A stretch of 64,000 nucleotides of DNA, taken from positions 5,216,214 through 5,280,213 of the forward strand of contig NC_092567.1 in NCBI RefSeq assembly GCF_037975245.1. The letters are read 5' to 3'. Of this stretch, positions 24,267-34,919 are shown piece after piece. The notes under the pieces were generated by a model. It saw only the letters and a program-made list of their open reading frames with translations, made no database searches and was not told the DNA's origin. The position numbers and the translations under genes were made by a program. Within the stretch, counting starts at the first letter, position 1. Each line of letters begins with the position of its first letter. This DNA comes from Apostichopus japonicus (taxonomy: Eukaryota > Echinodermata > Holothuroidea > Aspidochirotida > Stichopodidae).

Positions 24267-24311
24267 TTCTTCATCCGTAACATAAAACAACGGTCTAGGT
24301 CCGATGTAACC
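24267..24311 (-). CDS. 45-nt micro-exon
   Basis: The exon is bounded by a strong 3' splice site (gtttgcctttcttgcag) and GATGAAGAA/gtaaga. In phase 0 it reads GYIGPRPLFYVTDEE. It ends with the same acidic signature and donor context as the 36-nt exons of copies A and B. Phase 0-0 fits the neighbours. No domain is recognised. Confidence 0.6.
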
Positions 24312-24553
24312 CTGCAAGAAAGGCAAACAAATAATCATACATAACTTAATAAAACAAAGGTTATCCTAATTAAAGTGCGCTATATCTATCTGCCTGATAT
24401 TCATGTCGCTGATTTCCGAATAGTTTCCTTTCACCCTGCAGGTGTCCTCTGGTCAGATTAAAAACGAACTAAAACACATAATCTTTTGATTATTACCAAT
24501 ATTAAAAGTAGCACAAATTGTGACAATGGTATTTTAACAAGATTCAACAATGT

Positions 24554-24847
24554 TTACTGCTTAAACTCAAGAGTATAAACACTTTTTTTCGTGTTTTCCG
24601 TTTTTTCTTTTTCACCCTTAGCCAGTCCTCCACGTACATCGAAATCACTGAAAACACAGAAACTAATATATTTATTTGGAGGAGCATTAACAATAGTTAT
24701 AACGCGCTTCCCACGTTTAACAGTTAAAAACAATTGCACTATAGGAGTAAATTCATGTATTGCTAATTTAGATTTCCGTAAAAATTGGAAAGAACCAAAT
24801 AAGTCAACTTGCAGACATGCGCTAACGTCTCCACTAACATCAAGCAT
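24554..24847 (-). CDS. 97-codon open frame in intron, unknown (weak)
   Basis: The frame starts with ATG and ends in TAA. It has a mixed, protein-like composition (for example IHEFTPIVQLFLTVKRGKR, then VITIVNAPPNKYISF). It lies in the intron upstream of the 45-nt micro-exon on the same strand. A GTAAGT donor sits just upstream of the ATG, which would place the frame inside an intron if that donor were used. I recognise no family. It may be chance, a retained fragment of a duplicated gene or an unrecognised transposon remnant. Confidence 0.2.
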   Translation of the reverse strand: MLDVSGDVSACLQVDLFGSFQFLRKSKLAIHEFTPIVQLFLTVKRGKRVITIVNAPPNKYISFCVFSDFDVRGGLAKGEKEKTENTKKSVYTLEFKQ

Positions 24848-26546
24848 ATTTAACTTACGTTATAGTAATCTCACATTGATAAGAATTTAAACTCTAAAAA
24901 GGGCCTCGTTATTGTTAAGTTGGTTATAATTTTACTAGTCATGGTAGTTACTAATGTTGTTGCTGCAAATGAATTATAAAAAAATGTATATTACATCAAT
25001 GGTTACTTCTGGTTGAAAAAATCAAATATGTGACCAGAAAAGTAAAGTCAGCTAGCAGGCTAGTGGCAGAACCTGTATACCCTAAACTACACTTGAAAAT
25101 TATGCTAATGTGTATGTTGTATATATGCTTGGGTGAAGGACTGAGATTCCACATTTTTATTAACATGCAGGTAGCGAAAATGGGGTAAAGAGATGGAATA
25201 ACGAGTTTGACGTAGGTTTGCTAACAACGAGATAACAAGATAGTTGAAACTGTCACACATTGTAGAAAATAAGAACTCGAAGCAGGTTTGGTGTCACGTG
25301 TTGTAAATTATTTGACAGATATTCATTTAATTGTTCATTTTCCGCTCCATAGTTTTGACTGAAGAATGGACATGAATTATACGGTCCCCATGCACGGGAG
25401 TCGAAGAATTAATAAAAATAAACGATTAAAGATGTTTGTATTTATATTATGATGTCTTTATTCTGAAAGAAATGAATAAATGTTTCCTAAAACACGAAAT
25501 ACCTACTTTTTTCTTACTATATTGTTAGTATTTCTGCACAGTATCAGTATAGCGATTCCTAATTAACAACGATGACAAAACGGTTGAAAATGGCCACTGT
25601 ATATGGCAAAAGTTTAACTTTTGTGACGGTTAAATCGCGTTTAATAGACTTCCATGGGGGGGGGGGCGGGGGTGTAATATACATCTTCATCCAACTTTGG
25701 ATAACCAATTTTAGATAATTTAGTACCACGAATCCTCCCTTCCTCTGTCTAAACCATGGAGGTAAAAAACTAACTGGAATTACAAGCTGCTATTTTTCTG
25801 CCTTTCAACAGAAATACTTCATCACGTCAACTCATCCGTCTTCTGCGTGGTGACTATAGCACTACGTTCAAACAATCCTAGCTGTACGTGTAAGCTAACT
25901 AAACATTAATAGGGCCCCAGTAATTTAGATATAACATGCCTTGAAAGCAGCTCGTGTGTTAATTTTAGAAAAAGAAGACATAATTCGATACTAAACATCC
26001 ATAAGAACATTGTGTGTTAGCTGGACTAGTCAGGTGTCATTACATATAATGACACAAATTTAAATAAAAAGAAAGAAAAAATAACCTTCTGATTTGGTGT
26101 TACATGCGCCATCTGATTGTAAATTTGTTTAGGTCACATGTTTAAGATTAATGATTACATTAAATATTTCATACTGAAGTATTATGTATTTGAAAATTAA
26201 TAGAATGATGCCTTATATCTCAATTTGACTTGTAATACATTTGCTGGTTAAATATTTTTAAAAATTGGCCGATAACACGGTTAAATAAAAACAGTTTCAG
26301 ATTGTGCTGGAAATCAATCAATTTTTATACAACAATCTTCTCTAAATTAAATGTAGTATTCGCCGCTCTGGTCTGACACATATAAATTGATTTAAGCATA
26401 TTGCCCAATTACTGTGTTTATTCGTTTAACATTTTGTTAGAAATGTTGAGAAGTCACCTCACATACACGTAGGTTCATCTTCATTAAATACCTACGCCGT
26501 TGCTATCATGTCAGTTTAGTCTAAAGAGACCCTCATTGTAACTTAC

Positions 26547-26570
26547 CTGATGCACGTGATCCCTCAGATA
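26547..26570 (-). CDS. candidate 24-nt micro-exon
   Basis: An AG acceptor in cttaatgttttag and an excellent donor CATCAG/gtaagt enclose 24 bases that read YLRDHVHQ in phase 0. The matching place in copy A has the acceptor but a longer, stop-containing interval and a weaker donor. It is therefore either a B-specific exon or a chance pair. It would keep the frame if used. Confidence 0.35.
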
Positions 26571-27367
26571 CTAAAACATTAAGTTTTTATATTGTTTCTA
26601 GTTTCCTTATATTTGGTATCGCAACAGTTTTGTATGTTTATGGTTTCTACTCCGAGTTGGTCATTTTATGCCACGGGGGACGCTCTCGTATACTCACATT
26701 ACCAATATAGCGGACCAGTTTATCTCTTCAATTTCAATAATTAATATGTTCCTGTTTGACGAGTATGTGATGATGTTCACATGTAAACTTTATTGTATCG
26801 TTTACCGAATTTCTGTGAGAAGATTAACTCCTCCTACACCATCCCCAACCCCTCCCCTACCCAGGAGAATGACGCTAATAATTTTATAATATCAAAGCAT
26901 ACCAGAGTAGAGAATAATGCGATATTTGAGTATAAACTTCTACTGTTATAACCTTCTAGGGTTAAATGCTGACATTTTTAAAAGCAATATTCCAATTTTT
27001 TGTGGGTGTGTATATGTGTTGGCTGGTAACGCTCCATAACATCTGACTAAACCTTGTATTATTTAAATGTCTATTTGTTTCTTTGACCAGCATTTCTTTG
27101 ACGGTGTGTCCGAAAGGAAGATTATTTAGACCGCATCTAAACTTGAAATTGAGAACAGTGCTATCATTATTACGAGATATAAACTTGTAACTAGCCTATC
27201 TAAAGTCCCTGTATGATACACGTCAATTATAAATCTCTCCTCCCTGATGATAAACAAAGTATAATACTCTTTTGTCTTATTTCTCTGTTCCACAGTAATT
27301 AACACCTCCTTGCCTGATACTAAATTACCGTTATTAATTAACAGGAAAATGAATCTGTCTCTTTTAC

Positions 27368-27403
27368 CTCTTCTCCTGGTAGATTGCCCTTGTAGTCGCA
27401 GGC
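27368..27403 (-). CDS. 36-nt micro-exon (copy B)
   Basis: The exon is bounded by ctcttcctttcag and GAAGAG/gtaaaa. In phase 0 it reads ACDYKGNLPGEE. The last seven residues equal those of the copy A exon while the first five differ. So the two copies could supply alternative or additive versions of the same segment. Phase 0-0 is compatible with the exon at 37709-37764 upstream and 24267-24311 downstream. Confidence 0.6.
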
Positions 27404-27682
27404 CTGAAAGGAAGAGAAAGGTTATTATCATCAGATTTTGAAATTGTATTTAGGAAAATATGATAAGGCGAAGTGAAGATTGTATAAGTTAGTATGATAT
27501 ATGTTCACAAATAACCCAGTTAACTCTTCCTGGCAGGTTCCTGGCAGGTAAGCGCAAGTCTGCATTAAACACAATAAAGTTAGTATAGGAGACAGACTCG
27601 TCACTGTAAGGTGCACGGACTTAATAACATGAATGTATTCACCATCTTTATAGGGAAGACAAAATTAGTTTTAAGCCGTTAT

Positions 27683-27722
27683 GAAACACTGAGTGACGTC
27701 AGCCAACACTGAGTGACGTCAT
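27683..27722. promoter_or_regulatory. two 20-bp CRE-like repeats (copy B)
   Basis: Two units of aacactgagtgacgtca type, both with the full TGACGTCA palindrome. They lie about 280 bases upstream (minus sense) of the micro-exon in copy B, the same arrangement as in copy A with fewer units. Confidence 0.65.
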
Positions 27723-28322
27723 AATGACCAACTTCTCACTGAGATGATCAGATGGTTACGATTGACGACAGAAAAGATGACGAGAAGGGGAAAAAGGGCA
27801 ATATTCAAATATAGAACTCATAACATAGTAGTTGGATCGATGCACTGGCAATAATGAAGCAAAATATTGGTAAGGCACAAGGCATCATGTTAGTTACCTT
27901 GGGGGTTAATGTTTAATTGGAAATGTGTACATGCATACAAAATCAGTTTCCAATAGTTGACTCTCTCTGTTTAACGTTAGGCAAGGATCATTTAGACCAG
28001 CAAGCGACGGTCTGTAAATTAAAGCAGCATTTTGCGTTGGGTCGCTTTTTTCCACTTGTTTAACATGTGCATCGATTTTTTTACATGTATCAATCATAAA
28101 ACAGCAATCTAAGATACCATCCAAGTTTCACTCTGCTAAGAGCGTTAATTAGCGAGTAATTAACGATTTATGTCGATAAATGAGAAGAGTGTCCTCGACA
28201 AATTTCACAGTTAAAATTAATCGCATACAATTCCGCCAAACCCACTAGTTTGAATTCAACCAATCAGAGATGCAGGTTTAGTTATGAGCCGTTGCTAAAA
28301 ACAGATTCAAGACTTCGCGTTG

Positions 28323-28361
28323 GTTGTACCAGGGAGTTGTTATGCAACTCCCTGGTACAAC
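28323..28361. repeat. perfect 17-bp hairpin
   Basis: The arms GTTGTACCAGGGAGTTG and CAACTCCCTGGTACAAC are exact reverse complements around a 5-base loop (TTATG). It lies in the segment that copy B has and copy A lacks. It may be the fused ends of a deleted transposon or a very short foldback element. Confidence 0.85.
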
Positions 28362-29557
28362 TGCCATATAGACTGTACACAAATCAAGCGTGGTGTTATA
28401 TTACGTATCTGTCAATAACGTTCGTAGTGTTTAAATATTCATATTATGGGCGAGGTTTATTGGGTTCCCAACGGAAAATATCTTGGAGAACAACAAAGTT
28501 GAAAGTTGCAAATTTTTCGACTTTTATGCCACCATTTGAAGTAAAATATAAATAGATAAGCTAGTTATGTATGTCGTTATGGCAAAGTGGAATCAGTGAG
28601 GTTAAGAAAAATCATAGAAAAGGACGCAAAATGCTGCTTTAAGGAATATTTAGAATCTGTTTATGTACCCGATACGCCCTGTGTGTCTATTAGACTAGTT
28701 TTGTCATTGCTGTGTCTCTATGTATTAGCCGGATTCGGACTTGGTTTGGGTTGCTCATATACTCAATAGAACTCTGTTTGGACTCGAGAGTACCATACTA
28801 GAACCAAGTGGTCTCGGACTCGGCTCGGGATAAGGAATAATTTGACTGTACTACATCAGAGTGTTTCTAAGACTATAAGATACAGATATATTAAATGGTT
28901 CTAATGGAAAGAGTACTAAAAACAAAAGGAACATGTGAGGATACAAGGCCCGGATGTTGCATTAAACTATCGTCAGCACTTGAATATAATTATGAAGATA
29001 CAATACATAATTTGTCGGGTGGTCAACTTTACAAAATCAACCACATTACTAGGTACTTTGAACCCCCCCCCCCCCCCCCTCTCCTCCCACTCGGGCCCAA
29101 GCTACTTCGAGGTACTATTTTTTTATTTTTTTTTATTTAGCCGTTATTCAATTATTTAAAACTACTATTAGTTCAGATTCGAGGTTGATTTTTTTGTATC
29201 ATAATGCTGCTGCCTATTCATGGTACTGTACATACAGTGGATGGTACAACGGGGGCGGATCCAGGGGGGGGGGGCGACCCGGCCCCGCCCCTCCCCCCTT
29301 TTTGGAAATCAGTTGCGTTTTTTATGTGGGAGTACTTCAAATTCCTAATAGGCATAACTTGGTGAAAGAAAAGCCTAATATATATCCAGCTGCTCTTCCC
29401 TGAAAAGCGATCGTTTTTATTCCAAATTTGAAACTAAGGCAATTATCAGGCCTACGCGACATCACGTATTAATTAGATACGGCTCAGTACTATAGTGCTG
29501 ACTATTACTGTCAGGGAAAATCAATGCACAATTACCAAGTATATCATAATTATCTGA

Positions 29558-29638
29558 ATGAAAGGGGGTGTAGGCGGTTTTACACTATCTAACGCAACGT
29601 AGTCGCCAAGAACCTGGAGTATTTTTAAGGGAGGGCCC
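29558..29638. repeat. 81-bp inverted repeat, left copy
   Basis: This matches the reverse complement of 31961-32041 at all but two of 81 positions. It bounds the Penelope-like element on its 3' side. Inverted or direct partial terminal repeats are known for Penelope-like elements. Confidence 0.85.
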
Positions 29639-29747
29639 AAGGAACATGAACTTATAGCATGCTCCTCGTGGTGAAACACAATTGCACCTATTAGGTGAAT
29701 TGAGTGTACTGTTAATAGTAGGAGAGACTAGTGTAGGTTCTTATGAC

Positions 29748-29802
29748 CAACTAGACCGGTTTCTGCTCTCAAACTTTATAGGAGGAGCTTCATCAGTAGT
29801 AG
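29748..29802 (-). ncRNA. hammerhead ribozyme of the Penelope-like element
   Basis: On the minus strand the order is CUACUA (stem I, 5' side), CUGAUGA, a stem II with GCUC pairing to GAGC, then GAA, the mini stem III palindrome ACCGGU, and C. The cut would fall after GGUC, followed by UAGUUG (stem I, 3' side). Stem I pairs at 4 contiguous positions plus one after a mismatch. Stem II is separated from the core by an A/A mismatch where G-C is usual, so activity may be reduced. Very short stem III is typical of hammerheads in Penelope-like elements, which are thought to act as dimers. It lies 76 bases past the reverse-transcriptase stop, on the same strand, inside the terminal region. Confidence 0.6.
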
Positions 29803-29877
29803 CTTTTGATTTTATATTCGGCCTGGGCGTCTCGTTCTCAAAATGCATCTATTTTCTGTGCACGAGTTTTTATGGAC

Positions 29878-31980
29878 TCATAGTGCAGCTATAAGAGCAT
29901 CTAAAAGAGCTTCGTGTGAACCTTGAGAGTCAGCTGATTCTTCGTTAGTATGAAACCTTGAGTTAACAAGTAAATCTTTGAGATTTTGGGCCCTTTTGTA
30001 TGCTAGAATCGGTTCTTTTGGAAACAATTTGGATAATTCCACGTGCAGGGGCGTAGCGAGCGGGGGGTGTGAGGGGTGTCACACCCCCCAATAATTTGGT
30101 CGCTGTCGGCAAATTTTGGGTCTGTCGGCAAAAGGAGAAAAGGTGAAGAGAGCGGAAGGGGAAGAAAGAAGGAAAGCTGAATAGAGAAACGAGAACGGGA
30201 GCTTCTTTATCGGTTATTTCGATTTTCCAGTTCTTCATCTGATAAACTCATTCACCAATCCAATCACCCGACGCCTGCAAGTTAAAAACCTCTCGGCAAA
30301 TAACTGATAATGTCACGGCCGTCAGTATAGCTACTGTAGCCAGGCTCAGCTAGACGAGTGCCAGAATCGCTGGCAACTCAGTGAAAGAAATGGAATTAAA
30401 GGCTTCCGTATAGGCAGCAGCCTATAGTCGTGCTATCGTGTGACAACGTGTTGTTATTATCCTCTGTTCAGAATGACGTCATCGCAGATGTCATTCGTTC
30501 TCCGTGGAAAACTTAAGGACACGGCTCACGAATTGTACACAATTTTTAACGTTCTCGCTTGTATATCAATGAATGTTGTTATTTCTCATTACCGGAAAGT
30601 TTTCTGAACATTTTCATCACGAAGTTTCACTATTTCAACGATCGGTGAAAGAGAAAACACAGTTCGATACTTGGTCCAAATTAATTCTTCTTCTGCCGAC
30701 TGCCATAAAAATAATATCGAAATTGAAATTCTACTGTGCCAAATTTGATTTAAAATATGCACCAGATTGCATCTAAGGACGTTTCAAAACTAAAAATTTT
30801 CCAAAGGGGAGGGGGACACCCCCTCCTTTTAGACCCCTCCCCCATTTCAGTCACCACTTCCAGATCCGACGGCAAATCAAATCCTCCACCCCCCCCCCCC
30901 CCCAACAAAAAAAACCTTCGCTACGCCCCTGTCCGCGTGTTGCGAGATTAAGTGCCAATGTTTCAAAAGTACATTTTTCAAATGCGTGGTTTTGATATGG
31001 GGTGTATAGGTAAGCTTGAACACCATTGGTGGCTCCTGCTTTTGTTTAGGTTTGGTAGTGAGGTATTGCCCACGGTTTTCAAATTTTATGCCTTTCGTGG
31101 CTGAGGCAATTTCCTCTTTCTTATAGTTACGGAGTAATAGTTTCTCTGTGAACGCATTCTTTTTCTGTAAGAAATCAGTCTCATTGTTACAGAGACGTGC
31201 GTATCGTAAGACTTCCCCTTGAATGAAGCCTTTAAAAGTGGCAAGTGGGTGTGCAGTGTTTCTGTCGAGGTATTGGAAGTTTTCTGTCGGTTTGGTGTAG
31301 ACTTTGGTGTCTAATAACCCATTGGTTTCAAACCTTGGACCTTTGAAGATTTTCAAATCTAGGTATGTTACCTCGGTGTGTAATATTTCCACCGTAAACT
31401 TTAAGAAGCAGTGAATTTCATTCAACCTGTTTACTAGTTGTTCAAGTTCCTGAGGTGAACCGTCGTAAAGCAATAGAATTTCATCTCTATAGCGGAGCCA
31501 TTTTAAGATTTTATTATCTGTCGGTAAAATCTGGTTTTCCAGTCTATGCATGACGATATCACAGATTTCCGGAGAGGCTTGGCTACCCATGGCGCAACCG
31601 ATTTTTTGTAGATAGAATTGGTTATTGAACTCGAAACAGTTTCTTGTTAAAAATAAGTTCAATTAGTTTGCGCATGGATATGGAAGATATTTTATTTATT
31701 CCATATTCGCTTTTTTCCGCCTTTTCATAGACTTCTTGACATATATATCTAATGCCTCCTCTTGGGGAGTATTGGTATACATGGCGACGACATCGAGTGT
31801 AGCAAGTACTACTGCTTTTGGTAACGGGGTGGCTTCCACAATTTTCAGAATGTGATTTGTGTCTTTCACATACGTACTTTGTTTTAATACAATAGGAAGC
31901 AAGAAATAGTCCACAAATTCCGATATTTTTTCGGTCGGTGATCTGTTTCCGCTTATTATCGGGCCCTCCCTTAAAAATAC
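29878..31980 (-). pseudogene. Penelope-like element reverse transcriptase, broken
   Basis: The minus strand carries, in order: SPTEKISEFVDYFLLPI; LATLDVVAMYTNTPQEEAL; a frameshift near 31663-31695; FYLQKIGCAMGSQASPE; the catalytic box WLRYRDEILLLY; LKFTVE and TYLDLKIF; and, beyond an inserted transposon, LFPKEPILAYKRAQNLKDLL. This is the motif order of Penelope-like reverse transcriptases. The second catalytic aspartate is Glu (YRDE for the usual YRDD-type box). The frame is split by the transposon at 30046-30931; with that insert and one target-site copy ignored, it runs on to TGA at 29878. No GIY-YIG endonuclease was seen after it. A dead copy. Confidence 0.85.
30046..30931. mobile_element. 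hAT-type element inserted in the Penelope-like reverse transcriptase
   Basis: The termini are CAGGGGCGTAGCGAG and, reversed, CAGGGGCGTAGCGAAG. The flanking 8 bases are tccacgtg and tccgcgtg, a 7-of-8 match, as expected for an hAT target-site duplication. It is 886 bases long with no transposase frame. The insertion splits the coding sequence of the Penelope-like element, so it is the younger of the two. It has G- and C-runs next to its ends and the shared subterminal GCATCTAAGGAC block. Confidence 0.85.
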
Positions 31981-32041
31981 CTCAGGTTCTTGGCGACTAC
32001 GTTGCGTTAGATAGTGTAAAACCGCCTACACCCCCTTTCAT
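31961..32041. repeat. 81-bp inverted repeat, right copy
   Basis: Reverse complement of 29558-29638 with two mismatches. It covers the point where readable reverse-transcriptase sequence begins (minus sense). Confidence 0.85.
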
Positions 32042-32499
32042 TAATAAGTATATCAAAATTATCTCATTGAATATATCCTGTTTTATGTTTTTTCTTGGGG
32101 TGAATCTGGTGTCATAATTTTCGCGCAAAAGAAAAACGAATCGACGCAATAATAGTGTATCCATTGTACATGCACTGTTGAGCGTTGTTAAATATGTGTC
32201 TATCGAGAAAAAATATGTGCACAAAAAAGCGTGTCTGCAACGTTTCTGGTTTTTTCTAGTTTTTGGCGAAATGTTTCACCATTTTGCATCTAAGCACTCA
32301 CAAGTAACCAAAAATTTCCAAGGGGAAGGGGGACAACCCCTCCCCCAGACCCCTCCCCCAGGACGCAGATCACTAAAGTGCTACCATCGGGATGTCGCCC
32401 CCCCTTTCTCAAAATCCTGGATCCGCCCCTGTACAATACGACGTTTCTTGAAAATGTAATAAGAACCTTCAATTTAATATTTTAGTTAAACTGTTAAGT

Positions 32500-34200
32500 A
32501 GTTCACCTCTCCTTTAATTTTCCTAGTATGTTAAAGTACATCAAGTTGATGTAACTTACCTTAAATCCTTTTGTTAATTTCGAGTTAAACCCAGATACGT
32601 CCTTTCATATATAAGCCTGCTTGGACTCACACATGCAGTCACGTATATACATTAATCTAAATCAATAATGAAATATAATCAATATGGATCCTTCAATCCC
32701 ATTACAACTCAATCTACTAGAACCGAGTAGCAATTAATGATTGTTGTATTGCTGCGTGCAGTGACGTCAGACGTGAAGATTCTGGAGATGAAAAATATCA
32801 TATTTTCAGCATAATGTTCGTATACAGCGTCACAACATACGTTTCTTGTTCTCTGGTTACCATGTTATCTAAACAACATAACGAAGTAGTAGGATAATTG
32901 TCCCCCACATTCTGACTGGTATTATGGTCTTGTTGTGTAAATGTGCGTGGGAAGTGATTTAATCACAGCTCCACCGGATCATCGGTAATGATTTACACCA
33001 CAGAGAGAATCTGGTGTCACTAAAAACATATATTTGCAAGATCTTCTACAGTTTATTCCAAACTACGAATATTATATTCTAACAAATTACAAAATAGTCT
33101 TCAATTTTCTTGCATTCTATCAATAAACGTATCATTCTTCCTTCATTTATATCAATCTCCAACATGTCCAGCATTTGCACTCTGGAAAACGGTGAGTCGG
33201 ATGTTCACCAGAAATTTAGTTGATCTATGCACTCCAGTTTCTGGTATGATTTTAAAACCAAACAATGTTGAATCGCACTGCGTCGCATCGGTCACCATCC
33301 GTTACACTATCAGTTCATCCTTAATTCTGACCTAGAAACTACAGGTATTTAATGTCTTATACACATAAGTGTACGTGGAACCGTCGCAGAAACATTTACC
33401 TTGATAAAGTTGAGTTACTAATTGAGTAAGATTGAACTTAGAAGAAAGGATTGCAAAAGTGTACTTCTGTACTTTGTGTTGTTTTTGCTACAATCTGCTG
33501 GTAGCAAACATGACTGTTAAAGGAATGAGAAGGACTTGAAAACGTAATGTTACTTCAGTCCACCAGGGAAGATTGAAGTAAGTTCTTTAACAAACAAATA
33601 TCTATGACACTTAATTTATAGGACACAAATTGCCTAAATCTGGTTAAACGACAAATAATTCACTAATCATTAGCAGTCACGTGATTGTGACATTAGATCT
33701 AGATATCTTAGTTAGTTGCAGGGTATCCAACAATTCTGGGAATATTTCACTGTTTGGTCAATTTACAACACATTACGCAATTGACAGCTTTATTTAATGG
33801 AATACCAACTTCTCCTTACCACAGAGAAAACGAAGACAATGAGCATAACCAGTGAAATCCAGGAAGCCTGCTAAAAAGGCAAATATGCAAGGGCAGCTAC
33901 AGTAAGCTACAGGGTCGGCTAAAAGGACTGTTTTTTCTACAACTGTATGTGCTATATATGATTAACATTTGCTCCGAAATTAAATGAACATACACAAGAA
34001 CGGTGCAACCTGATTGACAACATTCTACGGTTTCATATTTAATATACATCGAGGTGGTGACGTAAAAGCGGGATATGTTCAGTACATTCATTTAGGTGAA
34101 GACATTCTTTGATTAAGATATTTGTTAATGTCATTAATTTTTACTACAGCTAAGTTTTGGTTCAGAAGAATAATACCAATGTTTCACGAGGATTTACAGT
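32500..34200. repeat. segmental duplication, copy C
   Basis: The part 33855-34165 matches 22770-23095 of copy A closely, including AAATATGCAAGGGCAGCTAC. The parts 32580-32670 and 33530-33700 match 34965-35040 and 35110-35310 of copy D. One candidate 42-nt minus-strand exon at 32560-32601 has a perfect donor (TTTAAG/gtaagt) and an open phase-0 frame but a poor acceptor, so I do not call it. Confidence 0.7.
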
Positions 34201-34900
34201 GGTATGTTGAAAACGTTAAATAGCGTCGGTTATGTCAATTATGTTGTTTCAAAGTCATACACGCTACTAGTGGTCTACTAAATGTTGAAATGATATGCTA
34301 AGTTGTTAATTATCATACCAATGCTCGTGATTTACTTACAGACTTTTATTTCAAACATATACATTTAAAGATAAGTATTTCTGTCACTTCAAGATTTGTT
34401 TAAGTTTGTTTCTACGTTTGATATAAACGTGATACAAAAGTTTACGTGAGTTGTTCCTCTATTATTTGGCGCCCTCCACCCAATCCTAGATACTAACAAT
34501 AAGTAATGAATGAGGCTGGAAGGTCCGAGTGTGGTAATAAACTATCCTTAACACTTGAAGATAGTTATCAAGATAAAATAAACAATATGCCGCTGATACA
34601 TTAACAGTTACAGACTAAACCGTAGTTGGAACAACTCTACTCCCCCCACCCAGGACCCTGACTCCTTCAAAATCTTCTAATGAATGTATTTTTGTGTCTG
34701 TTCAAAACATGCAGGAAATAATACGAATATTTGTCTTATATTCATATTTTATAAAGTGAATACATATGTTTTGGTACCATTGTATCCGTACAAGAAAGCA
34801 ACGAAGCGGGTAAGTAGACAAAAAAAGAGTATAAGACCGGAACACTTGAAATGTCAGTAATTAAAATAGCTCATCTCCCTTCATATATACAAATGACCAT
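34201..34900. other. intron, link between copies C and D
   Basis: The part 34503-34640 resembles 28880-29040 of copy B, showing that the duplicated unit once extended there. Nothing else is recognised. Confidence 0.4.
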
Positions 34901-34919
34901 GACCATGGTAAGCAATACT

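Larger units (their letters stand above)
25195..29060. repeat. segmental duplication, copy B
   Basis: This block is the partner of copy A about 5.4 kb to the left, in the same orientation. It carries the second 36-nt micro-exon (27368-27403), a candidate 24-nt micro-exon (26547-26570) and two CRE units (27683-27722). Compared with A it has about 620 extra bases at roughly 28030-28640, which include a perfect hairpin. Its right part (28880-29060) resembles 34503-34640 near copy C. The transposon nest at 29250-32431 is inserted at its right edge. Confidence 0.78.
29250..32431. mobile_element. outer hAT-like element of a three-level nest
   Basis: The left end reads CGGGGGCGGATCCAG and the right end, reversed, CAGGGGCGGATCCAG, so the termini are inverted repeats of 15 bases with one difference. 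G-rich tracts follow both ends, as in the other elements of this type here. The flanks share GTACAA, but the 8-bp duplication is imperfect, so the exact borders are less sure than for the other copies. Near the right end (about 32286-32360) it shares a subterminal block (GCATCTAAG...CCAAGGGGA) with the elements at 30046, 38423 and 43914. The inside is taken up by a Penelope-like element. No transposase was seen. Confidence 0.6.

Noticed and set aside
24845-24900. Short minus-strand exon between ggccctttttag and ATAAC/gtaagt
   Set aside because: Its only open frame is not phase 0 and cannot join the neighbours.
32560-32601. 42-nt minus-strand phase 0 segment with a perfect GTAAGT donor in copy C
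   Set aside because: No pyrimidine tract at the acceptor, and copy D has lost the donor; too weak to call.
33400-33436. 37-nt minus-strand segment between cttctaag and ATCAAG/gtaaat
   Set aside because: Both splice sites look fair, but 37 is not a multiple of three and would break the frame that all other exons share.
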